From Streptomyces sp. CNQ-509 (GTDB lineage Bacteria > Actinomycetota > Actinomycetes > Streptomycetales > Streptomycetaceae): DNA of 64,000 nucleotides. A program made the translations under genes and the position numbers. Positions within the stretch are counted from its first letter, which is position 1, and every line of letters starts with the position of its first letter. Shown here one piece after another: positions 8,452 through 17,259 of the stretch. The DNA is taken from positions 6,937,447-7,001,446 of the forward strand of contig NZ_CP011492.1 in NCBI RefSeq assembly GCF_001011035.1, in the 5' to 3' direction. The notes under the pieces are model-generated. The model ran no database searches and was not told where the DNA came from. It saw nothing but the letters and a program-made list of their open reading frames with translations.

Positions 8452-10479
8452 ATGGTGAGCTTCCGACCGACCCGGACCGCTCTGGAGATCCGCCACCGGC
8501 ACGAGGTGCTGACCGTCCAGGCATGGGGCGCGGACAGCGTCCGCGTACGGGCCGCGCCCTTCCGGCTCCCGGCGGAGAGCCACGGCGCTCTCGGCGAGCC
8601 GCCGCCGTCGCCCGCACCCCCGCGGATCACCGTCGACGGCGACCGCGCCGTCCTCGTCCACGGCGAGCTGACCGTGACGGCCGCCTTCGACCGCCGCGCC
8701 GCGTACCCCGAGCCGCTGCTCGCCTTCTCCCGCACGAGCACCGGCGCCGAGCTGCTGGCCGAGAGTCGCGAGCACTTCTGGCTGCCCGGCGCCCGCGTCT
8801 TCCGCGGGGACGGCACCGGCGCCTACGAAGTCCGCCAGCGGTTCACCGCGTACACCGGCGAGCGTCTCTACGGCATGGGCCAGCGCACCCACGGCCGGCT
8901 CGACCTCAAGGGCCTGGCCCTGGACCTCGTCCACCGCAACGGTGAGGTGTCCATCCCGTTCGTGCTCTCCAGCCGCGGCTACGGACTGCTGTGGAACCTG
9001 CCCGCCGTCGGCCGGGCCGAGTTCGCGGAGAACGGCACCCGGTGGCAGGCCGGCCGCGCCCGGGAGATCGACTACTGGCTCACCGCGGCGCCGACGCCCG
9101 CCGGGATCCTCGCCCGGTACGCCGACGCCACCGGGCACGCCCCCGAACTGCCGTGCTGGGCCAGCGGCTTCTGGCAGTCGAAGCTGCGCTACCGCGACCA
9201 GGACGAGCTGCTCGCCGTCGCGCGCGAGCACCGCCGCCGCGGCCTGCCCCTGTCCGTGATCGTCGCCGACTACTTCCACTGGCCGGCGATGGGCGACCAC
9301 CGCTTCGATCCCGCCGAGTGGCCAGAGCCCCGGGCGATGGTCGAAGAACTGGCGGAGCAGGGCGTGGAGCTGATGGTCTCCGTCTGGCCGACCGTCTCGC
9401 CGCTCGCCGAGTCCTGGCCCGACTACCGCGACCGCGGGCTGCTCGCCGGCACCGCGCAGGGGGTGGAGTTCCACCAGACCATCCAGGACAAGGGCATGGC
9501 CGTGCCCATGCCCGTCGCCTTCTACGACCCGACCAACCCCGAGACGCGGGCGTACGTGTGGGAGCGGATCCGGCGCGGCTACCGAGACGCCGGCATCCGG
9601 GTCTTCTGGCTGGACGCCTGCGAGCCCGAGCTGAATCCCGCCCAGCCGGAGAACCTCGCCCTCTACGCCGGTCCGGGCGCCGAGGTCGCCGGCGTCTATC
9701 CCCGCGACAACGCCCGCCTCTTCGCCGAGGGCATGGCGGCCGACGGTGCCGGGCCGACCGTGCTGCTGTGCCGCTCCGCGTGGGCGGGCGCGCAGAAGTA
9801 CGGCGCCGCGCTCTGGTCGGGCGACATCCCCGCCACCTGGGAGTCGCTGCGGCGGCAGATACGGGCCGGGCTGTCCGTCGCCGTCTCCGGCATCCCGTGG
9901 TGGACCACCGACATCGGGGGCTTCCACGGCGGCGACGCCCGCGACCCCGCGTACCGGGAGTTGATGATCCGGTGGTTCCAGTTCGGCGTGTTCTGCCCGC
10001 TGTTCCGGCTGCACGGCGACCGCGAGCCGCGCACCCCCACCTCGTACGCCCAGACCGGCGGCCCCAACGAGGTCTGGTCCTACGGCGACGAGGCGTACGG
10101 GATCATCGCCGGGCTCCTGCACCTGCGCGAGCGGCTGCGTCCGTACCTCCACGAGCAGATGACCACCGCCGCCCGCACCGGGCTGCCGCCGATGCGACCG
10201 CTCTTCCTCGACCACCCGGGCGACCCGTGCACGTGGACCGTGGACGACGCGTTCCTCTTCGGCCCCGACGTGCTCGTCGCGCCGGTGGCCGAGGCCGGGC
10301 AGCGCGCCCGGGAGGTGTACCTGCCGGCCGGCGCCCGCTGGGTCTGCGCCGCGACCGGCCGGACGTACGACGGCGGAAGCGCGGTCACGGCCGCCGCCCC
10401 CCTCGACCGGATCCCCGTCTTCACCCGCGAAGGCGCCGACGTGCCGCTGGGCGTGACCGGCGCGGCGGCGACCGCATGA
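8452..10479 (+). CDS. GH31 alpha-glycosidase, probably alpha-xylosidase
   Basis: A 675-residue intracellular enzyme with no signal peptide, retaining GH31 fold. FWLDACEPE gives the nucleophile Asp388 and WSGDIPATW the acid/base Asp458. Alpha-xylosidases such as YicI remove the non-reducing xylose from xyloglucan oligosaccharides; alpha-glucosidase activity cannot be excluded from sequence. It lies 45 nt after the permease and its stop overlaps the ATG of the GH127 gene, so imported oligosaccharides are probably trimmed by both enzymes. Confidence 0.9.
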   Translation: MVSFRPTRTALEIRHRHEVLTVQAWGADSVRVRAAPFRLPAESHGALGEPPPSPAPPRITVDGDRAVLVHGELTVTAAFDRRAAYPEPLLAFSRTSTGAELLAESREHFWLPGARVFRGDGTGAYEVRQRFTAYTGERLYGMGQRTHGRLDLKGLALDLVHRNGEVSIPFVLSSRGYGLLWNLPAVGRAEFAENGTRWQAGRAREIDYWLTAAPTPAGILARYADATGHAPELPCWASGFWQSKLRYRDQDELLAVAREHRRRGLPLSVIVADYFHWPAMGDHRFDPAEWPEPRAMVEELAEQGVELMVSVWPTVSPLAESWPDYRDRGLLAGTAQGVEFHQTIQDKGMAVPMPVAFYDPTNPETRAYVWERIRRGYRDAGIRVFWLDACEPELNPAQPENLALYAGPGAEVAGVYPRDNARLFAEGMAADGAGPTVLLCRSAWAGAQKYGAALWSGDIPATWESLRRQIRAGLSVAVSGIPWWTTDIGGFHGGDARDPAYRELMIRWFQFGVFCPLFRLHGDREPRTPTSYAQTGGPNEVWSYGDEAYGIIAGLLHLRERLRPYLHEQMTTAARTGLPPMRPLFLDHPGDPCTWTVDDAFLFGPDVLVAPVAEAGQRAREVYLPAGARWVCAATGRTYDGGSAVTAAAPLDRIPVFTREGADVPLGVTGAAATA

Positions 10480-12464
10480 AGGAGAACGCGCAGGTGGCCC
10501 GGGTGCCAGGCGGCACCGATCCCAGGGGCGGCCGGCCGGTCGTCCCGAGCAGGGGCGAACGGCGCCCCCTGGGTCTGGCGGAGGTGACGCCCACCGGCGG
10601 CGGATTCTGGCAGGACCTGCAGCGGACCAACGCCGCGGCCACGCTGGCGCACTGCGAGCGGTGGATGGAGCGGCTCGGCTGGCTCGCCAACTTCGACCGT
10701 GTCGCCGACGGTACGACCGGGCCGGACCGGGCCGGCTGGTCCTTCGCCGACTCCGAGGTCTACAAGCTCGTCGAGGCGCTGGCGTGGGAGTACGGCAGCA
10801 CCGGCGACCCCGTTCACGGCGCGGCCGTACGGCGGCTGACGGCCCGTATCGCCCGCGCCCAGGACCCCGACGGCTACCTCAACACCTGCTACGGGCACCC
10901 CGGCCGCCCGCCGCGCTACAGCGACCTGGAGTTCGGCCACGAGCTGTACTGCACCGGGCACCTCCTCCAGGCCGCTGTCGCCCGGCTGCGCACCACCGGC
11001 GAGGACGAACTCGTCGCCGTCGCCCGCCGGGCCGCCGACCACGTCTGCGCCACCTTCGGCCCCGACGGGCTGAAGGGCGTCTGCGGCCACCCCGGGATCG
11101 AGACCGCCCTCACCGAACTGGGCCGCGCCCTCGGCGAGCCCGCGTACACCGACCAGGCGCAGCTCTTCCTCGACCGCCGCGGCCACCGCACCCTGGCGGT
11201 GCCGTTCGGCATCGGCGGCGCCGGATACTTCCAGGACGATGTGCCCGTCCGCGAGGCCGGCGGCTGGCGCGGCCACGCCGTGCGCCAGCTCTATCTGGCG
11301 GCCGGCGCCGTGGACGTGGCCGTGGAGCGCGACGACCGGAAACTGATCGCCGCCGTCGAGCGGCAGTGGGCCCACGCCGTCGCCCGCCGTACGCATCTGA
11401 CGGGCGGCATGGGCTCACGGCACCGGGACGAGGGCTTCGGCGACGACTGGGAGCTTGCGCCCGACCGCGCGTACTGCGAGACGTGCGCGGGCGTCGCGTC
11501 GGTCATGGTGTCCTGGCGACTGCACCTGGCCACCGGCGACATGCGCTACGCCGACCTGATGGAGCGCACGTTCTTCAACGTCGTCGCCACCTCGCCGAGC
11601 GCCGACGGCCGCGCGTTCTTCTACGCCAACCCGCTCCAGCAGCGCACTCGGGGCGAGGGTCCCGGCCGCTCCGCCGACGGGGAGGTCAGCCCGCGCGCCG
11701 AGGGCGGCACCCGGGCGGCCTGGTTCGACGTCTCGTGCTGTCCCACCAACGTCGCCCGCACCCTGGCCTCCTGGCACACCTACCTGGCCACGGCAGGGCC
11801 GCGGGAGCTGACGCTGCTGCAGTACGCGAGCGGCCGGATCGCGGCCGAGCTGGGCGACGGCAGGACGGTGGCCGTGGAGGTGGAGACGGCGTATCCGGTG
11901 GCAGGACTGGTGACGGTCCGGGTGGTGGACGCGCCCGCGGGCGCGATGGCCCTGCGGCTGCGGGTGCCCGGGTGGGCACGGGGCGCGGTGCTCCACGAGG
12001 GTGGCCGGCAACGCCCCGCCGCCCCGGGCCCGGTGGTGGTCGACCGCGTCCTCGTGCCGGGCGAGGAGATCCGGCTGAACCTCCCCGTCACCTCCCGCTT
12101 CACCTGGCCGGACCGCCGCATCGACGCCCTGCGCGGCAGCGTCGCCGTCGAGCGGGGACCGCTCGTGTACTGCGCCGAGTCGACCGATCTGCCGGACGGC
12201 CTGAGCCTGGACGACGTCCTGCTGGACACCACCGCCCCGCCCGTGGAGCGTGACGGCACCGTCCTGGCACGCGCCGTGCCCGCGCCCCGTCATGCCCCGG
12301 AGGCGGAACCCGCCTGGCCCTACGCGCCGGAGCCCGGGCCGGCGGCGTCCTCCGGGCCCGCGAGGGAGCTGCCGTTGACCCCCTATCACCGCTGGGCGGA
12401 GCGCGGTCCCGCCACCATGCGCGTGTGGCTGCCCGCGGCACCGCGTGACCCGGGCCCGGTGTGA
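10476..12464 (+). CDS. GH127 beta-L-arabinofuranosidase
   Basis: A 662-residue intracellular enzyme of the HypBA1 type, which uses a zinc-bound cysteine nucleophile. YCETC supplies Glu335 and Cys337 and SCCPTN supplies Cys421 and Cys422, matching the Glu338/Cys340/Cys417/Cys418 zinc set of HypBA1; Cys421 is the predicted nucleophile and Glu319 (DEGFG) the acid/base. It starts at ATG 10476 in an ATGA overlap with GH31 and is the last gene of the operon. Its presence implies beta-linked arabinofuranose in the imported ligand, as found on plant hydroxyproline-rich proteins and some xyloglucans. Confidence 0.93.
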   Translation: MKENAQVARVPGGTDPRGGRPVVPSRGERRPLGLAEVTPTGGGFWQDLQRTNAAATLAHCERWMERLGWLANFDRVADGTTGPDRAGWSFADSEVYKLVEALAWEYGSTGDPVHGAAVRRLTARIARAQDPDGYLNTCYGHPGRPPRYSDLEFGHELYCTGHLLQAAVARLRTTGEDELVAVARRAADHVCATFGPDGLKGVCGHPGIETALTELGRALGEPAYTDQAQLFLDRRGHRTLAVPFGIGGAGYFQDDVPVREAGGWRGHAVRQLYLAAGAVDVAVERDDRKLIAAVERQWAHAVARRTHLTGGMGSRHRDEGFGDDWELAPDRAYCETCAGVASVMVSWRLHLATGDMRYADLMERTFFNVVATSPSADGRAFFYANPLQQRTRGEGPGRSADGEVSPRAEGGTRAAWFDVSCCPTNVARTLASWHTYLATAGPRELTLLQYASGRIAAELGDGRTVAVEVETAYPVAGLVTVRVVDAPAGAMALRLRVPGWARGAVLHEGGRQRPAAPGPVVVDRVLVPGEEIRLNLPVTSRFTWPDRRIDALRGSVAVERGPLVYCAESTDLPDGLSLDDVLLDTTAPPVERDGTVLARAVPAPRHAPEAEPAWPYAPEPGPAASSGPARELPLTPYHRWAERGPATMRVWLPAAPRDPGPV

Positions 12465-12484
12465 AAGGACCGGGTGGAAACCGG

Positions 12485-12499
12485 CCGTGCGCGGCACGG
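12485..12499. terminator. Weak hairpin between convergent genes
   Basis: ccgtgc and gcacgg form a 6-bp stem with a 3-nt loop between the convergent GH127 and XylR-type genes. It has no T-run and is short, so it is only a candidate terminator. Confidence 0.3.
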
Positions 12500-12529
12500 A
12501 CGCGCCGTACATGTCACCGACTCGTGCGG

Positions 12530-13708
12530 CTACTCACTCCAGAAAGCCTGGCGGGCGACGGACCCGTTCACCGACCGGCGGTACTGGCCCGGTGACTTGC
12601 CGGTGTGCTTCTTGAACACGACGCTCATGTACTCGGAATGGCTGAAGCGGAGGCGCTGGGCGATCTGCTGGAGGGTCCAGTCCGTGGAGGAGAGCAGTTC
12701 GGCGACGTGGGCCACCCGGACGCGCACGATCTCGCCGTGGACGGTCCGGCCGAGGCTCCGGAGAAAACGGTGGTCGAGTGCGCGCCGGGAGAGCCCGATA
12801 TGCCTGAGGACGGCGGTGACCGCGAGATTCTGGTCCGAGCGGTCGCGGATGAACCGCAGCGCCTCGGCGACGAGGGGGTCGTCCACGGCCAGGATGTCCG
12901 AGGACTGCCGGGTGACGAGCCGGGTCGGTTCGATCAGGCGCAGGCCCGGTTCGAGGACGCGGCCCTGCATCATGAGGTCCAGGAGTTCGGCGGCGAGATA
13001 TCCCGTCCGCGTCGTGTCGGGCTCGATGCTCGACAGCGGCGGGGTCGTGAGGTTGCCGATGAGTTCGTCGTTGTCGACACCGATGACGGCGACCGAGTCC
13101 GGCACCGCCAGGTCGGCGGTCTTGCATGCCTCCAGCACTTCCTGACCGGCAATGTCATAGCAAGCGAAGACACCGACAGGTTTGGGAAGGCCGCGGAGCC
13201 ATTCCGCGAGGAGTTCGCGGTCGGCGGCGCGCATGCCCGTGGACTTCATCCGGAACTCCCGCGGAACCGAGCCACGCTCGCGCACGTGCTCGGCGAACCA
13301 TGCGCCGCGCTTCAGGGACCAGCCGAATCTCTCGTCGCCGCAGAAGGCGAAGTGGCGCAGTCCGCGTTCCTCGAAGTGCCGGAGGGCCCACCGCGCGATC
13401 GTGCCGTCGTCGGTCTCGACGCCGGGTAGTTCGGGCACGAGCCGGGCGGCGCTGAGATCGACGGTGGGCAGACCGAGCCGCCGGATGAAAGAAGCGGTCT
13501 CGGCGCTTTCGATGCGGGCCAGTACGCCGTGGCCCTGCCAGTCTTCGAGCCAGGAGAAGTCGGTCTCGTGGCGGCTGTGCTCGGCGAGATACATCGACCA
13601 GCCCGGGTGGGCCTCGACGTACTTCTTCACGCCCACCAGCACACCGCGGGCGTACGCGTTCGAGGTCTCGACCAGCAGCGCGACGTGACGAGTCCGGTGG
13701 GCGGGCAT
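12530..13708 (-). CDS. XylR-type regulator (sugar-binding domain plus AraC helix-turn-helix)
   Basis: A 392-residue transcription factor built like E. coli XylR: an N-terminal LacI-like periplasmic-binding domain (about 1-275) and a C-terminal AraC-type double helix-turn-helix (about 285-385) with FSHSEYMSVVFKKHTGKSP, the classic AraC signature. Such proteins usually activate sugar operons when ligand binds. It is divergent from the Gfo/Idh gene with 86 nt between starts, so it most likely controls the operon 13795-25294. Confidence 0.92.
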   Translation of the reverse strand: MPAHRTRHVALLVETSNAYARGVLVGVKKYVEAHPGWSMYLAEHSRHETDFSWLEDWQGHGVLARIESAETASFIRRLGLPTVDLSAARLVPELPGVETDDGTIARWALRHFEERGLRHFAFCGDERFGWSLKRGAWFAEHVRERGSVPREFRMKSTGMRAADRELLAEWLRGLPKPVGVFACYDIAGQEVLEACKTADLAVPDSVAVIGVDNDELIGNLTTPPLSSIEPDTTRTGYLAAELLDLMMQGRVLEPGLRLIEPTRLVTRQSSDILAVDDPLVAEALRFIRDRSDQNLAVTAVLRHIGLSRRALDHRFLRSLGRTVHGEIVRVRVAHVAELLSSTDWTLQQIAQRLRFSHSEYMSVVFKKHTGKSPGQYRRSVNGSVARQAFWSE

Positions 13709-13794
13709 GTAAAAACTCTAAGCCAGACTGCGGGATAACGCATGGCTTGGTCTCCACCGCCGTTCGTAATCTACACGGCCATGGGAGGTCAACG
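13709..13794. promoter_or_regulatory. Divergent promoter region
   Basis: A short AT-richer gap between regulator and oxidoreductase. An inverted repeat aagcca (13720-13725) and tggctt (13743-13748) could be an AraC-type site. TTGGTC at 13746-13751 with TCTACA at 13769-13774 (17 bp apart) could be the rightward promoter. GGGAGG at 13783-13788 is the ribosome binding site for ATG 13795. Confidence 0.35.
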
Positions 13795-14925
13795 ATGACG
13801 CAGAAGGTACGGGTGGCGATTGCCGGCCTCGGATTCGGTGCCGAGTTCATCCCCATCTATCAGGCCCACCCCGATGCCGAGTTGGCGGCCGTCTGCCAGC
13901 GCACCGAGACGGCGCTGACGCAGGTCGCCGATCACTTCGGTGTCCCGGGCCGGTTCACCAGCTTCGACGCGATGCTGCGGGACCCCGGCATCGATGCCGT
14001 CCACATCAACACCCCGATTCCGGAACATGCCGAGCACACCGTCGCGGCGCTCCGGGCCGGCAAGCATGTCGCGTGTACGGTGCCGATGGCCACGACGCTC
14101 GACGAATGCCGGGAGATTGTCGCCGCCGTCCGGGAATCGGGCCGGAATTACATGATGATGGAAACGGTCGTCTACTCCCGCGAGTTCCTGCACGTCCGCG
14201 ATCTCGTGGCGAACGGCACCATTGGCCGGGTCCAGTTCCTGCGCGGCGCCCACTACCAGGAAATGGCGGGCTGGCCCGGGTACTGGGAAGGACTGCCGCC
14301 CATGCATTACGCGACGCACGCGGTGAGTCCGGTGCTGAGTCTCGCCGGTGCGCTGGCGGAGAGCGTCGTGTGCATCGGTTCCGGCCGCATCTCCCCGCGC
14401 CTCGCCGAGAAGTACGGTTCACCGTTCGCCGTCGAAAGCGCCCTGATCACCCTCCGCGGTACACCCGTCGGCGCCGAGATCGCGCGTTCGCTCTTCGAGA
14501 CGGCACGTGAGTACGTGGAGAGCTTCACGGTGTTCGGGAGCCGGGCGAGCTTCGAATGGGAGCAGACGCAGGGCTCCGGGCATGTGCTGCACACCGGGGA
14601 GGAGCCGAAGAGCATCGGGATCCCGGACTTCGGGCACCGGCTGCCGCCTCAGATCGCTCCGTTCACGACGCGTGGCGTCTACGACGACGAGAACGAGCAC
14701 CTCTCCTTCGTCCAGGGCGGCGGCCACGGCGGCTCGCACCCGCATCTGGCACACGAGTTCATCCGGAGCATCGTCGAGGAGCGGGCGTCCGCGATCGACG
14801 AGGTCACCGCGGCGAACTGGACGTCCGTGGGCATCTGCGCGCACGCGTCGGCGATGGACGGGGGAGCGCGGGTGGCGGTCCCCGACTACGAGGAACTCCG
14901 CGAGCAGGGCTCCGCCGCGAACTGA
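13795..14925 (+). CDS. Gfo/Idh/MocA-family oxidoreductase, atypical active site
   Basis: A 376-residue NAD(P)-dependent sugar dehydrogenase family protein. The Rossmann motif GLGFGAEF is at residues 11-18 and the substrate domain follows from about 130. The family's usual EKP motif, whose Lys is catalytic, reads TVP (residues 95-97), and the usual DxGxH motif reads HYATH (171-175), so only the His is kept. It may therefore use different chemistry or be a binding partner. It begins at ATG 13795 with GGGAGG 6 nt upstream; an upstream in-frame start at 13747 lacks a site. The HAAT transporter follows after 106 nt. Confidence 0.88.
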   Translation: MTQKVRVAIAGLGFGAEFIPIYQAHPDAELAAVCQRTETALTQVADHFGVPGRFTSFDAMLRDPGIDAVHINTPIPEHAEHTVAALRAGKHVACTVPMATTLDECREIVAAVRESGRNYMMMETVVYSREFLHVRDLVANGTIGRVQFLRGAHYQEMAGWPGYWEGLPPMHYATHAVSPVLSLAGALAESVVCIGSGRISPRLAEKYGSPFAVESALITLRGTPVGAEIARSLFETAREYVESFTVFGSRASFEWEQTQGSGHVLHTGEEPKSIGIPDFGHRLPPQIAPFTTRGVYDDENEHLSFVQGGGHGGSHPHLAHEFIRSIVEERASAIDEVTAANWTSVGICAHASAMDGGARVAVPDYEELREQGSAAN

Positions 14926-14952
14926 CCGGCGGCGGATGCATCGACCGGGCGC

Positions 14953-15007
14953 GTGCGGCGACGCGCGGTGTGCCCGCCCGAGGGAACCAGAACACGCGCC
15001 GCCGCAC
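14953..15007 (+). promoter_or_regulatory. Intercistronic hairpin
   Basis: gtgcggcg (14953-14960) pairs with cgccgcac (15000-15007) and gcgcg (14963-14967) extends the stem after a 2-nt bulge, leaving a loop of about 27 nt. It lies between the oxidoreductase and the transporter genes and could modulate the downstream genes; it has no T-run. Confidence 0.3.
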
Positions 15008-15031
15008 GGCACCGAGCAACGGGAGGAATGG

Positions 15032-16192
15032 ATGAAGCCTGCCCGGATCGACCCACCACAGGCAGCGCACGACGATGCGGAAGAGGGGAGCGCCCGTACG
15101 CGCAAAGGCGGGAGCCGCCTGAACACGAGCCCGCGGCGCGGGCCGGGACACCGGGCACCACGTGGGCGCACGGCCCTCCGCAGGCTGCCGGTCTGGGCGG
15201 TCGGCCTGGCCGTCACCGCCGTAGCCGTGTGGGTGGCGTTCCTCGCCGACGGCACACCGGCCGGACCCGCGGCGGAGGACCCGGGCAAGTTCCTCGTCAC
15301 CGTGCTCGACGCGGTCACCTTCGCGGGGCTCCTCTTCGTCGCGGCGTCCGGCTTCACCCTCATCTTCGGTCTGATGCGCACGGTGAACATGGCGCACGGC
15401 TCCCTGTTCCTGCTCGCCGCGTACCTCGCCATCCGCGTGCAGGAGGCGATGGTCGGCCAGTCCCGCAACATCGAACCGGCACAGGTCGGCATGCTCGACT
15501 GGCTGGTGCCGATGCTGGCCGGCGCCGGCGTCGCGGCCGTCGCCGGTCTGGCGATCCAGCAGCTCTTCCTGCAGTGGAACGAGGGCCAGGAACTGCGCCA
15601 GGCGCTGATGACGCTGGCCCTGACGGTCGTCCTGGCCGACCAGATGCTGCGTGAGTTCGGCGGGCTGGCCCAGACGATGGTCTGGCCCGGTGCGGTCACG
15701 CACTTCTTCTCCGTCCAGGGCGAGCGCTACCCGGTCACCCGTTTGTTCATCCTCGGCGTGGCCGTGCTGGTCGGCATGCTGCTGTGGCTCTGGCTCACCA
15801 GGACGGGCATGGGGACGGTGATACGCGCCGGCGTGGACGACCGCGAGATGGTGCGCGGACTCGGCATCAACATCAAGCTGGTCTTCGCGATCACGTTCTT
15901 CGTCGGATCGTTCCTTGCCGGGGTGGGCGGTGTGCTCGGGGCCTCCTTCGCCGGAGCCGCGCCCGGCACCGACGGAAACTGGCTGCTGAACTCACTCGTC
16001 GTCGTCATCGTCGGCGGCCTCGGCTCGCTCCGGGGTGCCGCCGCCGGCTCGCTGCTGTACGGCACCGTCGTCGCGTTCTCGCCCGCCTACCTGCCGAGCG
16101 CGTACTCCTACTACGCGATCATCATGACCTTCGTCCTGCTGGCGCTGGTCCTGGCGATCCGGCCCTACGGACTGTTCGGGAGACCGGCATGA
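15032..16192 (+). CDS. HAAT-type ABC transporter permease (LivH-like)
   Basis: Membrane subunit of 386 residues of the branched-chain amino acid type transporter family. The N-terminal 60 residues are polar and basic, longer than in LivH, followed by about eight hydrophobic segments and the family block GAGVAAV. ATG 15032 has GGGAGG 5 nt upstream. Its stop overlaps the ATG of the LivM-like gene. Neighbours all handle sugars, so the substrate is unlikely to be an amino acid (inference). Confidence 0.9.
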   Translation: MKPARIDPPQAAHDDAEEGSARTRKGGSRLNTSPRRGPGHRAPRGRTALRRLPVWAVGLAVTAVAVWVAFLADGTPAGPAAEDPGKFLVTVLDAVTFAGLLFVAASGFTLIFGLMRTVNMAHGSLFLLAAYLAIRVQEAMVGQSRNIEPAQVGMLDWLVPMLAGAGVAAVAGLAIQQLFLQWNEGQELRQALMTLALTVVLADQMLREFGGLAQTMVWPGAVTHFFSVQGERYPVTRLFILGVAVLVGMLLWLWLTRTGMGTVIRAGVDDREMVRGLGINIKLVFAITFFVGSFLAGVGGVLGASFAGAAPGTDGNWLLNSLVVVIVGGLGSLRGAAAGSLLYGTVVAFSPAYLPSAYSYYAIIMTFVLLALVLAIRPYGLFGRPA

Positions 16193-17259
16193 CGGCGCGT
16201 CATCTGCTGACCCGGAGCAACCTCCTCGGGACCGCCCTGGTCGTCGTCCTGCTGCTCCTGCCGAATCTGGCGACGGCGTACTTCGTCAACTTCGTCATGA
16301 CGCAGACGCTCATCCTGGGCCTGGCGGCGGCGACCATCGTCTTCCTCGCCAAGTACGGGGGGATGACCTCGCTCGCCCAGTTCCTGCTCTTCGGCATCGC
16401 CGGCTTCATGTTCGGCAACGCGGCCCAGGAGACCGGCGCCCGTGGCCTGAACCTCGGCTGGCACCCCTGGGCGGCGGTCGCGTTCGCCGTCGTGGTCACC
16501 ACCGCGGCCGCGTTCGTCCTCGGCGCCCTCGCCAGCCGCACCACAGGGCTCTACTTCCTGATGCTCACGATGGTCTACGCCGTCATCGGCTACTACGTGT
16601 TCGCCCAGATCGTCGAGATCTCCGGGCCCGGCGGGCTCACCAGCATCCGGCGGCCGGACCTCCTGGGGCCGCCCGTGCGGCTGTACTACACGGGCCTCGG
16701 CCTCTCCGTGCTGGCCTACCTCGGCTTCCGGGCGGTCGGGCGGACCGGGTTCGGGCTGACGCTGCAGGGCGTCCGCGACGACCCGGTCCGGATGGCGTCG
16801 CTGGGGTTCAACGTGCCGCTGCACCGGACGCTGGCCTTCACCCTGGCCGGGTTCGTGGCCGGGGCGGGCGGCCTGCTCAACGTCTGGTGGAACGGCCAGA
16901 TCGACCCCGCGTCGATCGCGATCGGACCCACCCTGATCCTGCTGATCATCGCGGTGATCGGCGGCATCTCGTCCTTCGAGGGCGCCTGGCTCGGCGCCTT
17001 CGTCTACGTCCTGATCTTCACCTACCTGCGCGATCTGCCGCTGATCGACCGGATCGGCATCACCGAGGCGCGGTTCAACACCGTGATCGGAGTGATCGTC
17101 CTGCTGATCATGATGCTCTCTCCCGAAGGGCTCACCGGAATCGCCCGGCGGCTGCGCCCCGGCCCCCGGCCGCGCGCCGGAACAGGGCAGGACCCGTCCG
17201 CCGGAGAAGCGCCGTCCACCCGTACGACCGAGAAGGAACTGGGAGTTACACGATCATGA
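16189..17259 (+). CDS. HAAT-type ABC transporter permease (LivM-like)
   Basis: Second membrane subunit, 356 residues, about nine hydrophobic segments, ending in a polar tail. The conserved GVRDDPVRMASLG stretch near residues 195-207 is the usual LivM coupling region. It is joined to both neighbours by ATGA overlaps, so the permeases and binding protein are co-translated. Confidence 0.91.
   Translation: MTARHLLTRSNLLGTALVVVLLLLPNLATAYFVNFVMTQTLILGLAAATIVFLAKYGGMTSLAQFLLFGIAGFMFGNAAQETGARGLNLGWHPWAAVAFAVVVTTAAAFVLGALASRTTGLYFLMLTMVYAVIGYYVFAQIVEISGPGGLTSIRRPDLLGPPVRLYYTGLGLSVLAYLGFRAVGRTGFGLTLQGVRDDPVRMASLGFNVPLHRTLAFTLAGFVAGAGGLLNVWWNGQIDPASIAIGPTLILLIIAVIGGISSFEGAWLGAFVYVLIFTYLRDLPLIDRIGITEARFNTVIGVIVLLIMMLSPEGLTGIARRLRPGPRPRAGTGQDPSAGEAPSTRTTEKELGVTRS

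Noticed and set aside
7855..10215. A 786-codon minus-strand frame opposite the permease and GH31 genes
   Set aside because: Same reason: the plus strand holds GH31 catalytic motifs and a second permease; the minus frame is low-complexity.
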